A stretch of DNA of 64,000 bases from Streptomyces tanashiensis (GCF_014648895.1 NZ_BMRZ01000001.1:124001-188000); one strand, 5' to 3'. Counted from the stretch's first letter, positions 45,992 to 55,112 are shown. Numbers and translations: made by a program. Notes: a model not told the origin generated them from the letters alone.

Positions 45992-48070
45992 GTGACGCGC
46001 AGCGTGTACGTGACCGGGATCGACCGCGGTGACGGCCGCCAGGTCGTCGAGCTGGGAGTCATGGAGCTCCTCACCCGCCAGGTGGACCGGGTGGGGGTGT
46101 TCCGGCCACTGGTGCACGACGGCCCCGACCGGCTCTTCGATCTGCTGCGCGCCCGCTACCGCCTCTCGCAGGACGCCTCGACGGTCTACGGCATGGACTA
46201 CCACGAGGCCTCCGCGCTCCAGGCCGAGCGGGGCACCGACGAGCTGGTGTCCCGGCTCGTCGACCGCTTCCACGCGGTCGCCCGCGACTACGAGGTCGTC
46301 CTCGTCCTCGGCACCGACTTCGCCGCCACCCAGCTCCCGGACGAGCTCGCGCTCAACGCGCGCCTCGCCAACGAGTTCGGCGCCTCCGTCATCCCGGTGG
46401 TCGGCGGCAAGGGCCAGACCGCCGAGTCCGTACGGGCCGAGGCGCGCAACGCCTTCCGGGCGTACGACGGGCTGGGCTGCGACGTGCTCGCGATGGTCGT
46501 CAACCGGGTGGCCGCCGAGGACCTCACGGCGCTGGAGCGGCTCGCGACCCGGGTCCCCGTGCCCTGCTACGTGCTGCCCGACGAGCCGGCGCTCGCCGCG
46601 CCCACCGTCGCCCAGATCACCCACGCGCTCGGCGCCTCCGTCGTCCTCGGCGACGACGCGGGGCTCGCGCGGGACGCGCTCGACTTCGTCTTCGGCGGCG
46701 CGATGCTGCCGAACTTCCTCAACGCGCTGACCCCGGGCTGCCTCGTCGTCACCCCCGGGGACCGCGCCGACCTCGTCATCGGCGCGCTCGCCGCGCACTC
46801 GGCCGGCACCCCGCCGATCGCCGGCGTGCTGCTCACCCTGAACGAGCGGCCCAGCGAGGAGATCCTGACCCTGGCGGCCCGCCTCGCGCCCGGCACCCCG
46901 GTCATCTCCGTGCCCGGCAACAGCTTCCCGACCGCCACCGAGCTGTTCTCGCTGGAGGGCAAGCTGAACGCGGCCACCCCGCGCAAGGCGGAGACCGCCC
47001 TCGGTCTCTTCGAGCGGCACGTGGACACGGCCGACCTCCTCAAGCGGATCTCGGTCGCGCGCAGCGGCCGGGTCACCCCGATGATGTTCGAGCACGAGCT
47101 GCTCGAACAGGCCCGGGCCGACCGGCGCCGGGTGGTGCTCCCGGAGGGCACCGAGGAGCGGGTGCTGCGCGCCGCCGATGTGCTGGTCCGCCGTGACGTC
47201 TGCGACCTGACGCTGCTCGGCGACGTCGAGGCCATCCGCAAGAAGGCGGCCGACCTGAGCGTGAACCTCGGCGACACGCAGCTGATCGACCCGCAGACCT
47301 CGGAGCTGCGCGACACGTTCGCGGAGAAGTACGCGGCGCTGCGGGCCCACAAGGGCGTCACCGTGGAGCTGGCGTACGACGTCGTCTCCGACGTGAACTA
47401 CTTCGGCACGCTGATGGTCCAGGAGGGGCTGGCCGACGGCATGGTGTCGGGGTCCGTGCACTCCACGGCGGCGACCATCCGGCCCGCCTTCGAGATCATC
47501 AAGACGAAGCCGGACGCCTCGATCGTCTCCTCGGTGTTCTTCATGTGCCTCGCCGACAAGGTCCTGGTGTACGGCGACTGCGCGGTCAACCCCGACCCGA
47601 ACGCCGAGCAGCTCGCGGACATCGCCGCCCAGTCGGCGGCGACGGCGGCCCGCTTCGGCGTGGAGCCGCGGATCGCGATGCTCTCGTACTCCACGGGCAC
47701 CTCGGGCTCCGGCGCCGACGTCGACAAGGTGCGGGAGGCGACCAAGCTGGTCCGCGAGGCCCATCCGGAGCTGCGGATCGAGGGCCCGATCCAGTACGAC
47801 GCCGCCGTCGAGCCCTCCGTCGCGGCGACGAAGCTGCCGGGTTCGGAGGTGGCGGGGCAGGCGACCGTGCTGATCTTCCCGGACCTCAACACGGGCAACA
47901 ACACGTACAAGGCCGTGCAGCGTTCGGCCGGCGCCGTGGCCGTCGGCCCGGTGCTCCAGGGTCTGCGCAAGCCCGTGAACGACCTCTCGCGCGGCGCGCT
48001 CGTCAGCGACATCGTCAACACGGTCGCCATCACGGCGATCCAGTCCCAGGCCCAGGAGCTGCCGGCATGA
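45992..48070 (+). CDS. pta: Phosphate acetyltransferase (long type)
   Basis: Pta converts acetyl-CoA and phosphate to acetyl phosphate. This 692-residue enzyme has the three-part layout of long bacterial Pta. An N-terminal BioD-like P-loop-fold domain (VYVTGIDRGDGRQVVELGVMELL) comes first, then a DRTGG domain (about 210-330). The C-terminal PTA_PTB catalytic domain contains VVLPEGTEERVLRAA, GSVHSTAATIRPAFEII and MLSYSTGTSGSG. The GTG start has ACAGGAG 9 nt upstream. It is coupled to ackA by an ATGA overlap. Confidence 0.96.
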   Translation: MTRSVYVTGIDRGDGRQVVELGVMELLTRQVDRVGVFRPLVHDGPDRLFDLLRARYRLSQDASTVYGMDYHEASALQAERGTDELVSRLVDRFHAVARDYEVVLVLGTDFAATQLPDELALNARLANEFGASVIPVVGGKGQTAESVRAEARNAFRAYDGLGCDVLAMVVNRVAAEDLTALERLATRVPVPCYVLPDEPALAAPTVAQITHALGASVVLGDDAGLARDALDFVFGGAMLPNFLNALTPGCLVVTPGDRADLVIGALAAHSAGTPPIAGVLLTLNERPSEEILTLAARLAPGTPVISVPGNSFPTATELFSLEGKLNAATPRKAETALGLFERHVDTADLLKRISVARSGRVTPMMFEHELLEQARADRRRVVLPEGTEERVLRAADVLVRRDVCDLTLLGDVEAIRKKAADLSVNLGDTQLIDPQTSELRDTFAEKYAALRAHKGVTVELAYDVVSDVNYFGTLMVQEGLADGMVSGSVHSTAATIRPAFEIIKTKPDASIVSSVFFMCLADKVLVYGDCAVNPDPNAEQLADIAAQSAATAARFGVEPRIAMLSYSTGTSGSGADVDKVREATKLVREAHPELRIEGPIQYDAAVEPSVAATKLPGSEVAGQATVLIFPDLNTGNNTYKAVQRSAGAVAVGPVLQGLRKPVNDLSRGALVSDIVNTVAITAIQSQAQELPA

Positions 48071-49296
48071 CGACTCCCACCCGTGTACTCGTCCTCAACT
48101 CCGGCTCCTCGTCGGTGAAGTACCAGCTGCTCGACATGCGTGACGACAGCCGCCTCGCGCAGGGGCTCGTGGAACGGATCGGCGAGGGGACCTCCCGGCT
48201 CGTCCACACGCCGCTGCAGGGCGGGGGAGGTCGGAAGCGCGAGAAGAACGGGCCGATCGCGGACCACGCCGCCGCGCTGAAGGCGGTCGCCGAGGAGCTG
48301 GCGGCGGACGGTCTGGGCCTGGACTCCCCCGAGTTGGCGGCGATCGGCCACCGGGTGGTGCACGGCGGACTGCGGTTCACCCAGCCGACGGTCATCGACG
48401 AAGAGGTGCTCGCGGAGATCGAGCGGCTCGTGCCGGTGGCGCCGCTGCACAACCCGGCGAACCTCACCGGCATCCGTACGGCGATGGCGCTGCGCCCGGA
48501 CCTGCCGCAGGTGGCGGTCTTCGACACGGCCTTCCACACCACGATGCCGGAGTCGGCGGCGCGGTACGCGATCGACGTGGAGACCGCGGACGCGCACCGC
48601 ATCCGCCGGTACGGCTTCCACGGCACCTCGCACGCGTACGTCTCGCGGGAGACGGCGCGGCTGCTCGGCAAGGAGCCGGAGGAGGTGAACGTGATCGTGC
48701 TGCACCTGGGGAACGGCGCCTCCGCCTCGGCGGTGCGGGGCGGCCGGTGCGTGGACACCTCGATGGGCCTGACGCCGCTGGAGGGCCTGGTCATGGGCAC
48801 CCGCTCGGGCGACATCGACCCGGCCGTGACCTTCCACCTCAAGCGGGTGGCGGGCATGTCGGAGGACGAGATCGACGTGCTGCTGAACAAGAGGTCCGGT
48901 CTGGTGGGGCTCTGCGGCGACAACGACATGCGGGAGATCCGCCGGCGGATCGACGAGGGCGACGAGCGGGCGGCGCTCGCCTTCGACATCTACGTCCACC
49001 GCCTGAAGAAGTACATCGGGGCGTACTACGCGGTGCTCGGCCGGGTGGACGCGGTGGCGTTCACGGCGGGGGTCGGCGAGAACGCCGCGCCCGTGCGGGA
49101 GGCCGCGATCGCCGGTCTGGAGGAGCTGGGGCTCGCGGTGGACGCGGACCTCAACGCGGTGCGTTCCGACGAGGCCCGGATCATCTCGCCGGTGTACGCG
49201 CGGGTGGCGGTCGCCGTGGTGCCGACGGACGAGGAGCTGGAGATCGCACGCCAGAGCTACGCGCTCGTTCTGGACGAGGCGAGCTCGAACGAGTGA
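48067..49296 (+). CDS. ackA: Acetate kinase
   Basis: AckA transfers phosphate between acetyl phosphate and ADP, giving ATP and acetate, or the reverse for acetate uptake. This 409-residue ASKHA-fold enzyme has the signature VLNSGSSSVKYQLLDM and the second signature GHRVVHGGLRFTQPT. It also has FDTAFHTTMPE, RRYGFHGTSHAYVS, LHLGNGASASAV and FTAGVGENAAPVRE. The ATG overlaps the pta stop. Together they form the acetate overflow/uptake pathway next to pyruvate kinase. Confidence 0.97.
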   Translation: MTTPTRVLVLNSGSSSVKYQLLDMRDDSRLAQGLVERIGEGTSRLVHTPLQGGGGRKREKNGPIADHAAALKAVAEELAADGLGLDSPELAAIGHRVVHGGLRFTQPTVIDEEVLAEIERLVPVAPLHNPANLTGIRTAMALRPDLPQVAVFDTAFHTTMPESAARYAIDVETADAHRIRRYGFHGTSHAYVSRETARLLGKEPEEVNVIVLHLGNGASASAVRGGRCVDTSMGLTPLEGLVMGTRSGDIDPAVTFHLKRVAGMSEDEIDVLLNKRSGLVGLCGDNDMREIRRRIDEGDERAALAFDIYVHRLKKYIGAYYAVLGRVDAVAFTAGVGENAAPVREAAIAGLEELGLAVDADLNAVRSDEARIISPVYARVAVAVVPTDEELEIARQSYALVLDEASSNE

Positions 49297-49365
49297 ACGC
49301 TTGAGCGGGCCCGCGCCCATTTGTACTTTCCGCCAGACGGAATATTCCGCAGTGAAACAAACCGA

Positions 49366-49371
49366 TAGGAT
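49366..49371 (+). promoter_or_regulatory. -10 box close to the pyruvate kinase start
   Basis: TAGGAT matches the Streptomyces -10 consensus and ends 7 nt before the ATG at 49379. The same AGGA could instead serve as a Shine-Dalgarno sequence. No good -35 is seen. Confidence 0.4.
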
Positions 49372-49378
49372 CCGCCTC

Positions 49379-50809
49379 ATGCGCCGTTCCAAAATCGTCT
49401 GCACGCTGGGCCCCGCCGTCGACTCGTATGAGCAGCTGAAGGCTCTCATCGAGGCCGGCATGAACGTGGCCCGATTCAACTTCAGCCACGGGTCCCAGGC
49501 AGAGCACCAGGAGCGGTACGACCGCGTCCGGCAGGTCTCCGCGGACACCGGTCGCGCCGTCGGTGTCCTCGCCGACCTCCAGGGCCCGAAGATCCGCCTG
49601 GAGACCTTCGCCGAGGGACCGGTCGAGCTGGTGCGCGGTGACGAGTTCACCATCACCACCGACGACGTCCCCGGTGACAAGTCGATCTGCGGCACCACCT
49701 ACAAGGGTCTGCCGGGCGACGTCTCCAAGGGCGACCAGGTCCTGATCAACGACGGCAACGTCGAGCTGCGGGTCGTCGAGGTCGACGGCCCCCGGGTCAA
49801 GACCATCGTCGTCGAGGGCGGTGTCATCTCCGACCACAAGGGCATCAACCTGCCCGGCGCGGCGGTCAACGTCCCCGCCCTCTCCGAGAAGGACGTCGAC
49901 GACCTCCGCTTCGCCCTGCGGATGGGCTGCGACATGGTCGCCCTCTCCTTCGTCCGCGACGCCGACGACGTCAAGGACGTCCACAAGGTGATGGACGAGG
50001 AGGGCCGCCGGGTCCCCGTCATCGCCAAGGTCGAGAAGCCGCAGGCCGTCGAGAACATGGCCGACGTCGTCGCCGCCTTCGACGCGGTCATGGTGGCCCG
50101 TGGCGACCTCGCGGTGGAGTACCCGCTGGAGAAGGTCCCGATGGTGCAGAAGCGCCTCGTGGAGATGTGCCGCCGCAACGCCAAGCCGGTCATCGTCGCC
50201 ACCCAGATGATGGAGTCGATGATCACCAACTCGCGGCCGACCCGCGCCGAGGCGAGCGACGTCGCCAACGCGATCCTGGACGGCGCCGACGCGGTCATGC
50301 TGTCGGCCGAGTCCTCGGTCGGCGCGTACCCGATCGAGACCGTGAAGACGATGTCGAAGATCGTCGCCGCGGCCGAGGAGGAGCTCCTCTCCAAGGGCCT
50401 CCAGCCCCTGGTCCCCGGCAAGAAGCCGCGCACCCAGGGCGGCTCCGTCGCCCGCGCGGCCTGCGAGATCGCGGACTTCCTCGACGGCAAGGCGCTGATC
50501 GCCTTCACGCAGTCCGGCGACACGGCCCGCCGCCTGTCCCGCTACCGCACGCAGCAGCCGATCCTCGCCTTCACGACGGACGAGGGCACCCGCAACCAGC
50601 TCACCCTGAGCTGGGGCGTCGAGTCCTTCCTGGTCCCGTTCGTGGACAACACGGACTCCATGGTCGACCTCGTGGACGCCGAGCTCCTCAAGCTCCAGCG
50701 CTACAACGCGGGCGACACCATGGTCATCACCGCCGGCTCGCCCCCCGGCGTCCCGGGCACGACCAACATGGTCCGCGTGCACCACCTCGGCGGCGGCGAG
50801 CACAAGTGA
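49379..50809 (+). CDS. pyk: Pyruvate kinase
   Basis: Pyruvate kinase makes pyruvate and ATP from phosphoenolpyruvate. This 476-residue protein has RRSKIVCTLGPAVDS, the substrate-binding MNVARFNFSHGS, GVLADLQGPKIRLE, the catalytic IAKVEKPQAVENM, MVARGDLAVEYPLEKV and MMESMITNSRPTRAEASDVANAI. Length and N-terminus match S. coelicolor Pyk2 (SCO5423) as I recall it. The start at 49379 is preceded closely by a -10-like TAGGAT; the in-frame extension to 49301 has no similarity. A strong bidirectional hairpin follows. Confidence 0.97.
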   Translation: MRRSKIVCTLGPAVDSYEQLKALIEAGMNVARFNFSHGSQAEHQERYDRVRQVSADTGRAVGVLADLQGPKIRLETFAEGPVELVRGDEFTITTDDVPGDKSICGTTYKGLPGDVSKGDQVLINDGNVELRVVEVDGPRVKTIVVEGGVISDHKGINLPGAAVNVPALSEKDVDDLRFALRMGCDMVALSFVRDADDVKDVHKVMDEEGRRVPVIAKVEKPQAVENMADVVAAFDAVMVARGDLAVEYPLEKVPMVQKRLVEMCRRNAKPVIVATQMMESMITNSRPTRAEASDVANAILDGADAVMLSAESSVGAYPIETVKTMSKIVAAAEEELLSKGLQPLVPGKKPRTQGGSVARAACEIADFLDGKALIAFTQSGDTARRLSRYRTQQPILAFTTDEGTRNQLTLSWGVESFLVPFVDNTDSMVDLVDAELLKLQRYNAGDTMVITAGSPPGVPGTTNMVRVHHLGGGEHK

Positions 50810-50822
50810 CGCCGCGCTGACG

Positions 50823-50869
50823 CCATGACGAGGGCCCCCGTCCGGATCGGACGGGGGCCCTCGTCATGG
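50823..50869. terminator. Bidirectional hairpin terminator after pyk
   Basis: A perfect 22-bp inverted repeat (50823-50844 with 50848-50869, core ACGAGGGCCCCCGTCCG) with a GAT loop lies 14 bp after the pyk stop. It is 25 bp from the end of the convergent gene. Confidence 0.85.
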
Positions 50870-50894
50870 GCGGCTCCCGGAGTGGTACGCGGGG

Positions 50895-52199
50895 TCAGCT
50901 GGGCTCGATCGTGTTGCGGAGGCCCTTGACCTTGAGGGTGCCGCCGAACTGACCCGCCTGCTTGAGCTTCACGTTGGTGAAGAAGACCTCGGGGATGTTC
51001 AGCGGAGGCGGGGACTCGGGGCCGAAGGTGATCGGGATGATGCCGAGGAGGTTGCCCTTCAGCTCCTCCGTGTACATCGTCACCGTGCCGCCGGTGATCG
51101 TCGACGTGGTGCCCTTGTCCGAGCGGACGTGCCCGGTGAGGCCGTCGGAGTGCTCCGTCAGCTGGTGCAGGTCCTTGATCCCCACCGAGGACGCGGTGAA
51201 CTTCAGCACCTTCTTGATCTTGCCACTGCCGGTCTTCACCTCGACGATGCCGTGGTACTTCAGACCGTGCAGCGTGAGCCACGAGCTCTCCAGACGCCAG
51301 GGCTCGTCCGGGAGGAGCGGGATGCCCTGCTCCAGGTCGGCGTCGGCGAGCGCCTGCTCGTCCAGTTCGGGGCACGGGAAGCGGGGCTTGGCCCCGTCGG
51401 GTATGTCCGTGTCCTGCTTGACGTCGAGCCCCTTGGCGCTCTCGGGGAGCTCCTCGACCTCGGCACCGGCCTTCGCCGCGGCCTTCTCGATCGCCGTCCG
51501 CGTCCCCTCGTCGTCCGGGTCCGCCGCGGGCTTCGGCTTCGAGGACGCGGTGGCGGTCGGCGCCGGCGCGTCGGCCGTCGGCTTCTCGGCGGGTGCCGCG
51601 GTCTGCTGCGGGGCGGAGGTGGTCGGCGCCGCCGTCGTGGGCGTGGCCGTCGGCTCCTTGTCCGGGCCGTCGAAGAGGTCCTTCAGGGCGTCGCCGACGC
51701 CCAGCGGGTCCAGCGGGTTCTTGGACTTCGTGGGCGAGGCGGTGGCCGTGGGGGTCGCGGTGGGCGCGGGGGCGTTCTGCGCCTGCTCCCGCGTCTGCTG
51801 CGCGGCCGTCTGCCCGGTCGCCGTCGCGGTGGGCGTCGGGGTCGCGGACGGGGTCGCGGTGGCGGACGGGGTCGCGGTCGCCGAGGGGGTGTCCGTCGGC
51901 CTGACCGTGGCGGTGGCGGTGGGCTTGGCGCTCTCCTCCGGCTTCGCCGTCTCCGTCGCCTCCGGTGTCGGCTCGTCCGAGCGCGTCACACAGGGGCCGG
52001 GGGCGAAGGGCAGGTCCTTGTCGTCCGCGAGGGCGAGCTTGGGCGTGAGGCCCATGCCCACGAACACCGCGGTCGGCATGGCCGCCAGTGCCATCGCCTT
52101 CCCGGCGGGGCCCTGGATCCTGTTCAGCAGCGACTTGCGCGGGGCCGCGTGCCGCGGGCCCTCCTTCGCGAGCGCCGACTGATTCTCGTCACCCCGCAC
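50895..52199 (-). CDS. Secreted or membrane-anchored Pro/Thr/Ala-rich protein, third gene of a DUF6230/DUF6114 operon
   Basis: I do not recognise a named family. The 434-residue protein has a basic N-terminus, a hydrophobic segment resembling a signal peptide or anchor (AMALAAMPTAVFVGMGLTP, residues 35-58) and a long low-complexity stretch (about 70-260). The latter is rich in Thr, Pro and Ala with TPSATA-type repeats. A folded C-terminal domain of about 175 residues ends in LKVKGLRNTIEPS. The repeat-rich part looks like a cell-wall-spanning spacer. The GTG has GGGAGG 4 nt upstream and lies inside the end of the DUF6114 gene (11-bp overlap), so it is coupled to it. Confidence 0.75.
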   Translation of the reverse strand: MRGDENQSALAKEGPRHAAPRKSLLNRIQGPAGKAMALAAMPTAVFVGMGLTPKLALADDKDLPFAPGPCVTRSDEPTPEATETAKPEESAKPTATATVRPTDTPSATATPSATATPSATPTPTATATGQTAAQQTREQAQNAPAPTATPTATASPTKSKNPLDPLGVGDALKDLFDGPDKEPTATPTTAAPTTSAPQQTAAPAEKPTADAPAPTATASSKPKPAADPDDEGTRTAIEKAAAKAGAEVEELPESAKGLDVKQDTDIPDGAKPRFPCPELDEQALADADLEQGIPLLPDEPWRLESSWLTLHGLKYHGIVEVKTGSGKIKKVLKFTASSVGIKDLHQLTEHSDGLTGHVRSDKGTTSTITGGTVTMYTEELKGNLLGIIPITFGPESPPPLNIPEVFFTNVKLKQAGQFGGTLKVKGLRNTIEPS

Positions 52200-52758
52200 T
52201 GTTCCTCCCGCCGTTGGCGTCGATCGTCGATTCGGTCGCCTGGTGCTCCGCCTCGCGCTGCTCCGGGACCACGGCCGCCGGCACGACCTCCGTCTCGGGC
52301 TCCGCACCGGCCTCGTCCGAGGCCTCCGGCCGACCGTCGTGCTGTGCGTCCTCGGTCTCCTCGACCGGGGGCGCGGGCGCCCAGGCGGCGGAGAGGCCGC
52401 CTCCGATGAGGGCGAAGAGGAATCCGATGACGAGGCCGCCGAAGTTCGACACCGGGATGGAGACGAGTGCCAGGATGATCGACGCAACGCCCGCGAAGAC
52501 CCGGACGACGGGCTGGAACCACATCGTCAGACCGAGCGTGATGAGCAGGACGCCGATGATCAGCGCGCCCGCGCCGGCGGTCGTCTGCATGGCGAGCGTG
52601 ACGTTGCCGAGCCGCATGTCCCCGTACGGGAGGTAGGCGATCGGTACGCCGCCGATCATGGTGAACAGTCCCGCCCAGAAGGGCCGGGTCTGCCTCCAGA
52701 CCTTGAACCGGTTCTCCTTTTTGGGGACTTCGCGGGAAGCGGGGATCTCGGCGCTCAT
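52189..52758 (-). CDS. DUF6114-type membrane protein
   Basis: This 189-residue protein has four hydrophobic helices (FWAGLFTMIGGVPIAYLPYG; TAGAGALIIGVLLITLGLTMW; VRVFAGVASIILALVSIPV; FGGLVIGFLFALIGGGLSAAW). A cytoplasmic acidic tail, rich in Glu, Ala and Pro, follows from about residue 128. The layout fits the DUF6114 family of actinobacterial membrane proteins. It lies between a DUF6230 secreted protein and a Pro/Thr-rich anchored protein, so the three probably act together in the envelope. GGGAGCTG is upstream of the ATG. Confidence 0.78.
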   Translation of the reverse strand: MSAEIPASREVPKKENRFKVWRQTRPFWAGLFTMIGGVPIAYLPYGDMRLGNVTLAMQTTAGAGALIIGVLLITLGLTMWFQPVVRVFAGVASIILALVSIPVSNFGGLVIGFLFALIGGGLSAAWAPAPPVEETEDAQHDGRPEASDEAGAEPETEVVPAAVVPEQREAEHQATESTIDANGGRNSAG

Positions 52759-52877
52759 GGAACAGCTCCCTGGAAGCGGTGTTGCTGAGAAAGATGGAGA
52801 GAACGAACCTGGCGGGTGGGACCGCACGCGACGGCCCCACCCCTCAGGACGGATCGGTCCTCAGGGACCGGCCGGTC

Positions 52878-53543
52878 CTAGTAGCACTCGGCGTCCGTGC
52901 CCCGGTGCAGCGACAGGTGCAGGTCGGGGAGCTTGAAGGTGCCGGCCGTGGTGGCCCAGGCCTTCTGCTGCACGTTGTTCAGCGTCGCCTGCTCGGCGCG
53001 CTGGCCGAAGCCGTACGGGTTGGCCTTGGTGTTGGGCTGGATGCCCGGCTTGCCCGGCGACTTCGGGAGGGCACCGGCGGCGACGCCGATGTCGATGTTG
53101 GTGAACTCGGCGTCGGCCTTGAGCTCGGAGACATCCAGGTAGATGCCCTTCGCGTAGACCTTGTCCGCGTCCTTGCCGGTCTTGGCGGCCTCGGTGCCGG
53201 CCTCCAGGCGGAGGGTGACGTCACCGATGAACGGCACCTTCGGCGTGACGACCGACTGGCACATGTTCGTGATCCAGGCCTCGGAGAAGCCGGACACGGC
53301 CACCGGGGCGGCGAAGTCCTTGCCCTCGAGGTCCTTGCCCGCGTCCACGCTGCCGTACTGGACGAAGTCCGTACCGACGAGGCTGTTGGCCTTAACCTTG
53401 AATTCCTGGCCGGAGATGCTGAAGGACGCGGCCAGCGCGCCCTGGGCCAGGCCGACACCGATCGCGGCCGTCGCGGCCACGCTCGGGACCATGACGACGG
53501 CGAACCGCTTCCATCTGGTCCCGCCACGAACCTGGGACTTCAT
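52878..53543 (-). CDS. DUF6230-type secreted protein
   Basis: This 221-residue protein has a signal peptide (WKRFAVVMVPSVAATAAIGVGLAQGALA, cleavage near ALA-AS). A predicted beta-rich mature domain begins SFSISGQEFKVKANSLVGTDFVQYG and ends with LPDLHLSLHRGTDAECY. It matches the pattern of the DUF6230 family, sometimes mislabelled cholesterol esterase; no catalytic triad is visible. GAAGGAGG lies 7 nt upstream of the ATG. It is the first gene of the operon, followed after 119 bp by the DUF6114 gene. Its role is unknown; a lipid- or wall-binding part is possible. Confidence 0.78.
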   Translation of the reverse strand: MKSQVRGGTRWKRFAVVMVPSVAATAAIGVGLAQGALAASFSISGQEFKVKANSLVGTDFVQYGSVDAGKDLEGKDFAAPVAVSGFSEAWITNMCQSVVTPKVPFIGDVTLRLEAGTEAAKTGKDADKVYAKGIYLDVSELKADAEFTNIDIGVAAGALPKSPGKPGIQPNTKANPYGFGQRAEQATLNNVQQKAWATTAGTFKLPDLHLSLHRGTDAECY

Positions 53544-54146
53544 GAGAATTCCTCCTTCTCGGACGTACATCTCCGGAGGGCCCGGGGGGCCACCCTGGGA
53601 TGGGAGAAGAGCTACGTCCTCGGGAAGGAGAGCGCCGAGGCATCAGGCGGCGCGATGCGCGTCCGAATCACCGGCGATCACCCCCGAGCGACAACCATGG
53701 GTCACGCCTTCGGGCGCGACCTGTTGTGGACAGGCCCCGTTCGGTGAGAGCGGGAACCCCCCTGTCCGCGACCGGTGCCGGAACACCGGTCCACTCGGTG
53801 GGGACCCTGGCCGCGATCCCGGTTGGTTGCCGGGGTGGTGCGGTTCGGACCGAGCGTCGCCGATCGTGGTCCATTCCGGGCCCCCGCACAAGGGGGTTCG
53901 TTACTGGCTAGTAACGGGTGGATAACCACGTCATGGCGGCGCGGTACCGAACGGGCACTCTGGGTACGTTCGAGCGACCGGGAATGTCGGTAGATCATCG
54001 GATGAATCCGGACAGAATGCCGGGTTCGATTTACTGCAAGTAACAGCGGCCGCGATTACCAAGTTTTGGTAAAGCGCGGCCGCGTTTTGTCACCCTGCTG
54101 CCAAATCGTCAAACGATCCGGCGCCCTGAACCGGGCCGGACAGCCC
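53544..54146. other. 603-bp gene-free region upstream of the DUF6230 operon
   Basis: No open frame here has convincing coding character. It contains the palindrome TTACTGGCTAGTAA (53901-53914; TTACT and AGTAA arms), the related TTACTGCAAGTAA (54031-54043) and a hairpin at 54046-54083. The left part is the leader and promoter region of the DUF6230 gene. A small RNA between 53640 and 53900 cannot be excluded. Confidence 0.6.
54046..54083 (-). terminator. Hairpin downstream of the thioredoxin-TPR gene
   Basis: GCGGCCGCG (54046-54054) pairs with CGCGGCCGC (54075-54083). An inner stem TTACCAA (54056-54062) pairs with TTGGTAA (54066-54072) around a GTT loop. It lies 64 bp after the thioredoxin stop on the minus strand. 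On the plus strand it is followed by GTTTTGT, so it may act in both directions. Confidence 0.7.
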
Positions 54147-55112
54147 TCAGAACAGCACCCGGGCGAGGGCCTGCCGGGCCGCCGTCACGCGCGGGTCGTC
54201 GGAGCCGATCACCTCGAACAGCTCCAGGAGGCGCAGCCGCGCCGCGTTCCGGTCCTCGCCCGCCGTACGGCGCACGGTCTCCACGAGACGGCCGAAGGCG
54301 TCCTGCACGTGACCGCCCACCAGGTCGAGGTCCGCGGCGGCGATCTGCGCGGTGACATCGGCCGGATTGTCCGCCGCGTTCCTGCGGACGGCGCCGGGGT
54401 CCAGATCCTGCACCCTGGTGAGCAGTTCGGCCTGGGCGAGGCCGAGCTTGGCCTCCGGGTGGGCCGGGTCGTCGGCGAGCACGTTCTTGTAGGCCTGGAC
54501 GGCGCCCGCCAGGTCACCCGCGTCGAGGGCGGACATGGCCGCTTCGAGGAGGGCGTCGTACGGGCCGGCGGGCCGCGCGGCGGGGGCGGAGGCATCGGCG
54601 TCGGCGTCCACGGCGATGCCCGTGAGGCCGAAACGCTCCTCGCCGACCTGGATCAGCTGGTCGAGGGTCTCCCGGATCTGCGCCTCGGGCACGGCGCCCT
54701 GGAACAGCGGCAGCGCCTGACCGGCGACCACCGCGAAAACGGCCGGAATTCCCTGGATGCCGAACTGCTGCATCAGCATCTGGTTGGCGTCGACGTCGAT
54801 CTTGGCGAGCAGGAAGCGGCCGTTGTACTCGACGGCGAGACGCTCCAGGAGGGGGCCCAGCTGCTTGCAGGGCTCGCACCACTCGGCCCAGAAGTCGAGG
54901 ACGACCGGAACCTCGGCGGAGCGCTGGAGCACATCACGCTCGAAGCCGGCCTCGTCGACGTCGATCACCAGGGCCGAGGGGGACACGGCGGCGGAACCGC
55001 CCTGCCGGGCGGCTTCGGCGCGCACCTGCTCCGCCTTCGCCTTGGCCTCTCCGGCCGCCTTCACCGCGGCGAGGTCGACGACGCCGCTCATGGACATGTT
55101 TCGGGGCTGCAT
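54147..55112 (-). CDS. Thioredoxin-domain/TPR protein (YbbN/CnoX-like co-chaperone)
   Basis: This 321-residue protein has an N-terminal helical segment and a thioredoxin fold with FWAEWCEPCKQLGPLL (Cys79, Cys82) and the cis-Pro region GIQGIPAVFAV. A C-terminal TPR-like helical domain (GDLAGAVQAYKNVLADDPAHPEAKLGLAQAELL in sequence) follows. This is the layout of YbbN/CnoX, a chaperone-linked thioredoxin-like holdase. The active site is CEPC instead of CGPC, which would alter redox potential. The ATG at 55112 has GGAGG 8 nt upstream. A 328-bp gap separates it from a divergent TetR gene. Confidence 0.9.
   Translation of the reverse strand: MQPRNMSMSGVVDLAAVKAAGEAKAKAEQVRAEAARQGGSAAVSPSALVIDVDEAGFERDVLQRSAEVPVVLDFWAEWCEPCKQLGPLLERLAVEYNGRFLLAKIDVDANQMLMQQFGIQGIPAVFAVVAGQALPLFQGAVPEAQIRETLDQLIQVGEERFGLTGIAVDADADASAPAARPAGPYDALLEAAMSALDAGDLAGAVQAYKNVLADDPAHPEAKLGLAQAELLTRVQDLDPGAVRRNAADNPADVTAQIAAADLDLVGGHVQDAFGRLVETVRRTAGEDRNAARLRLLELFEVIGSDDPRVTAARQALARVLF

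Noticed and set aside
53640..53998. Several small frames in the region upstream of the DUF6230 gene
   Set aside because: They overlap each other on both strands, lack ribosome-binding sites and have no domain-like composition.
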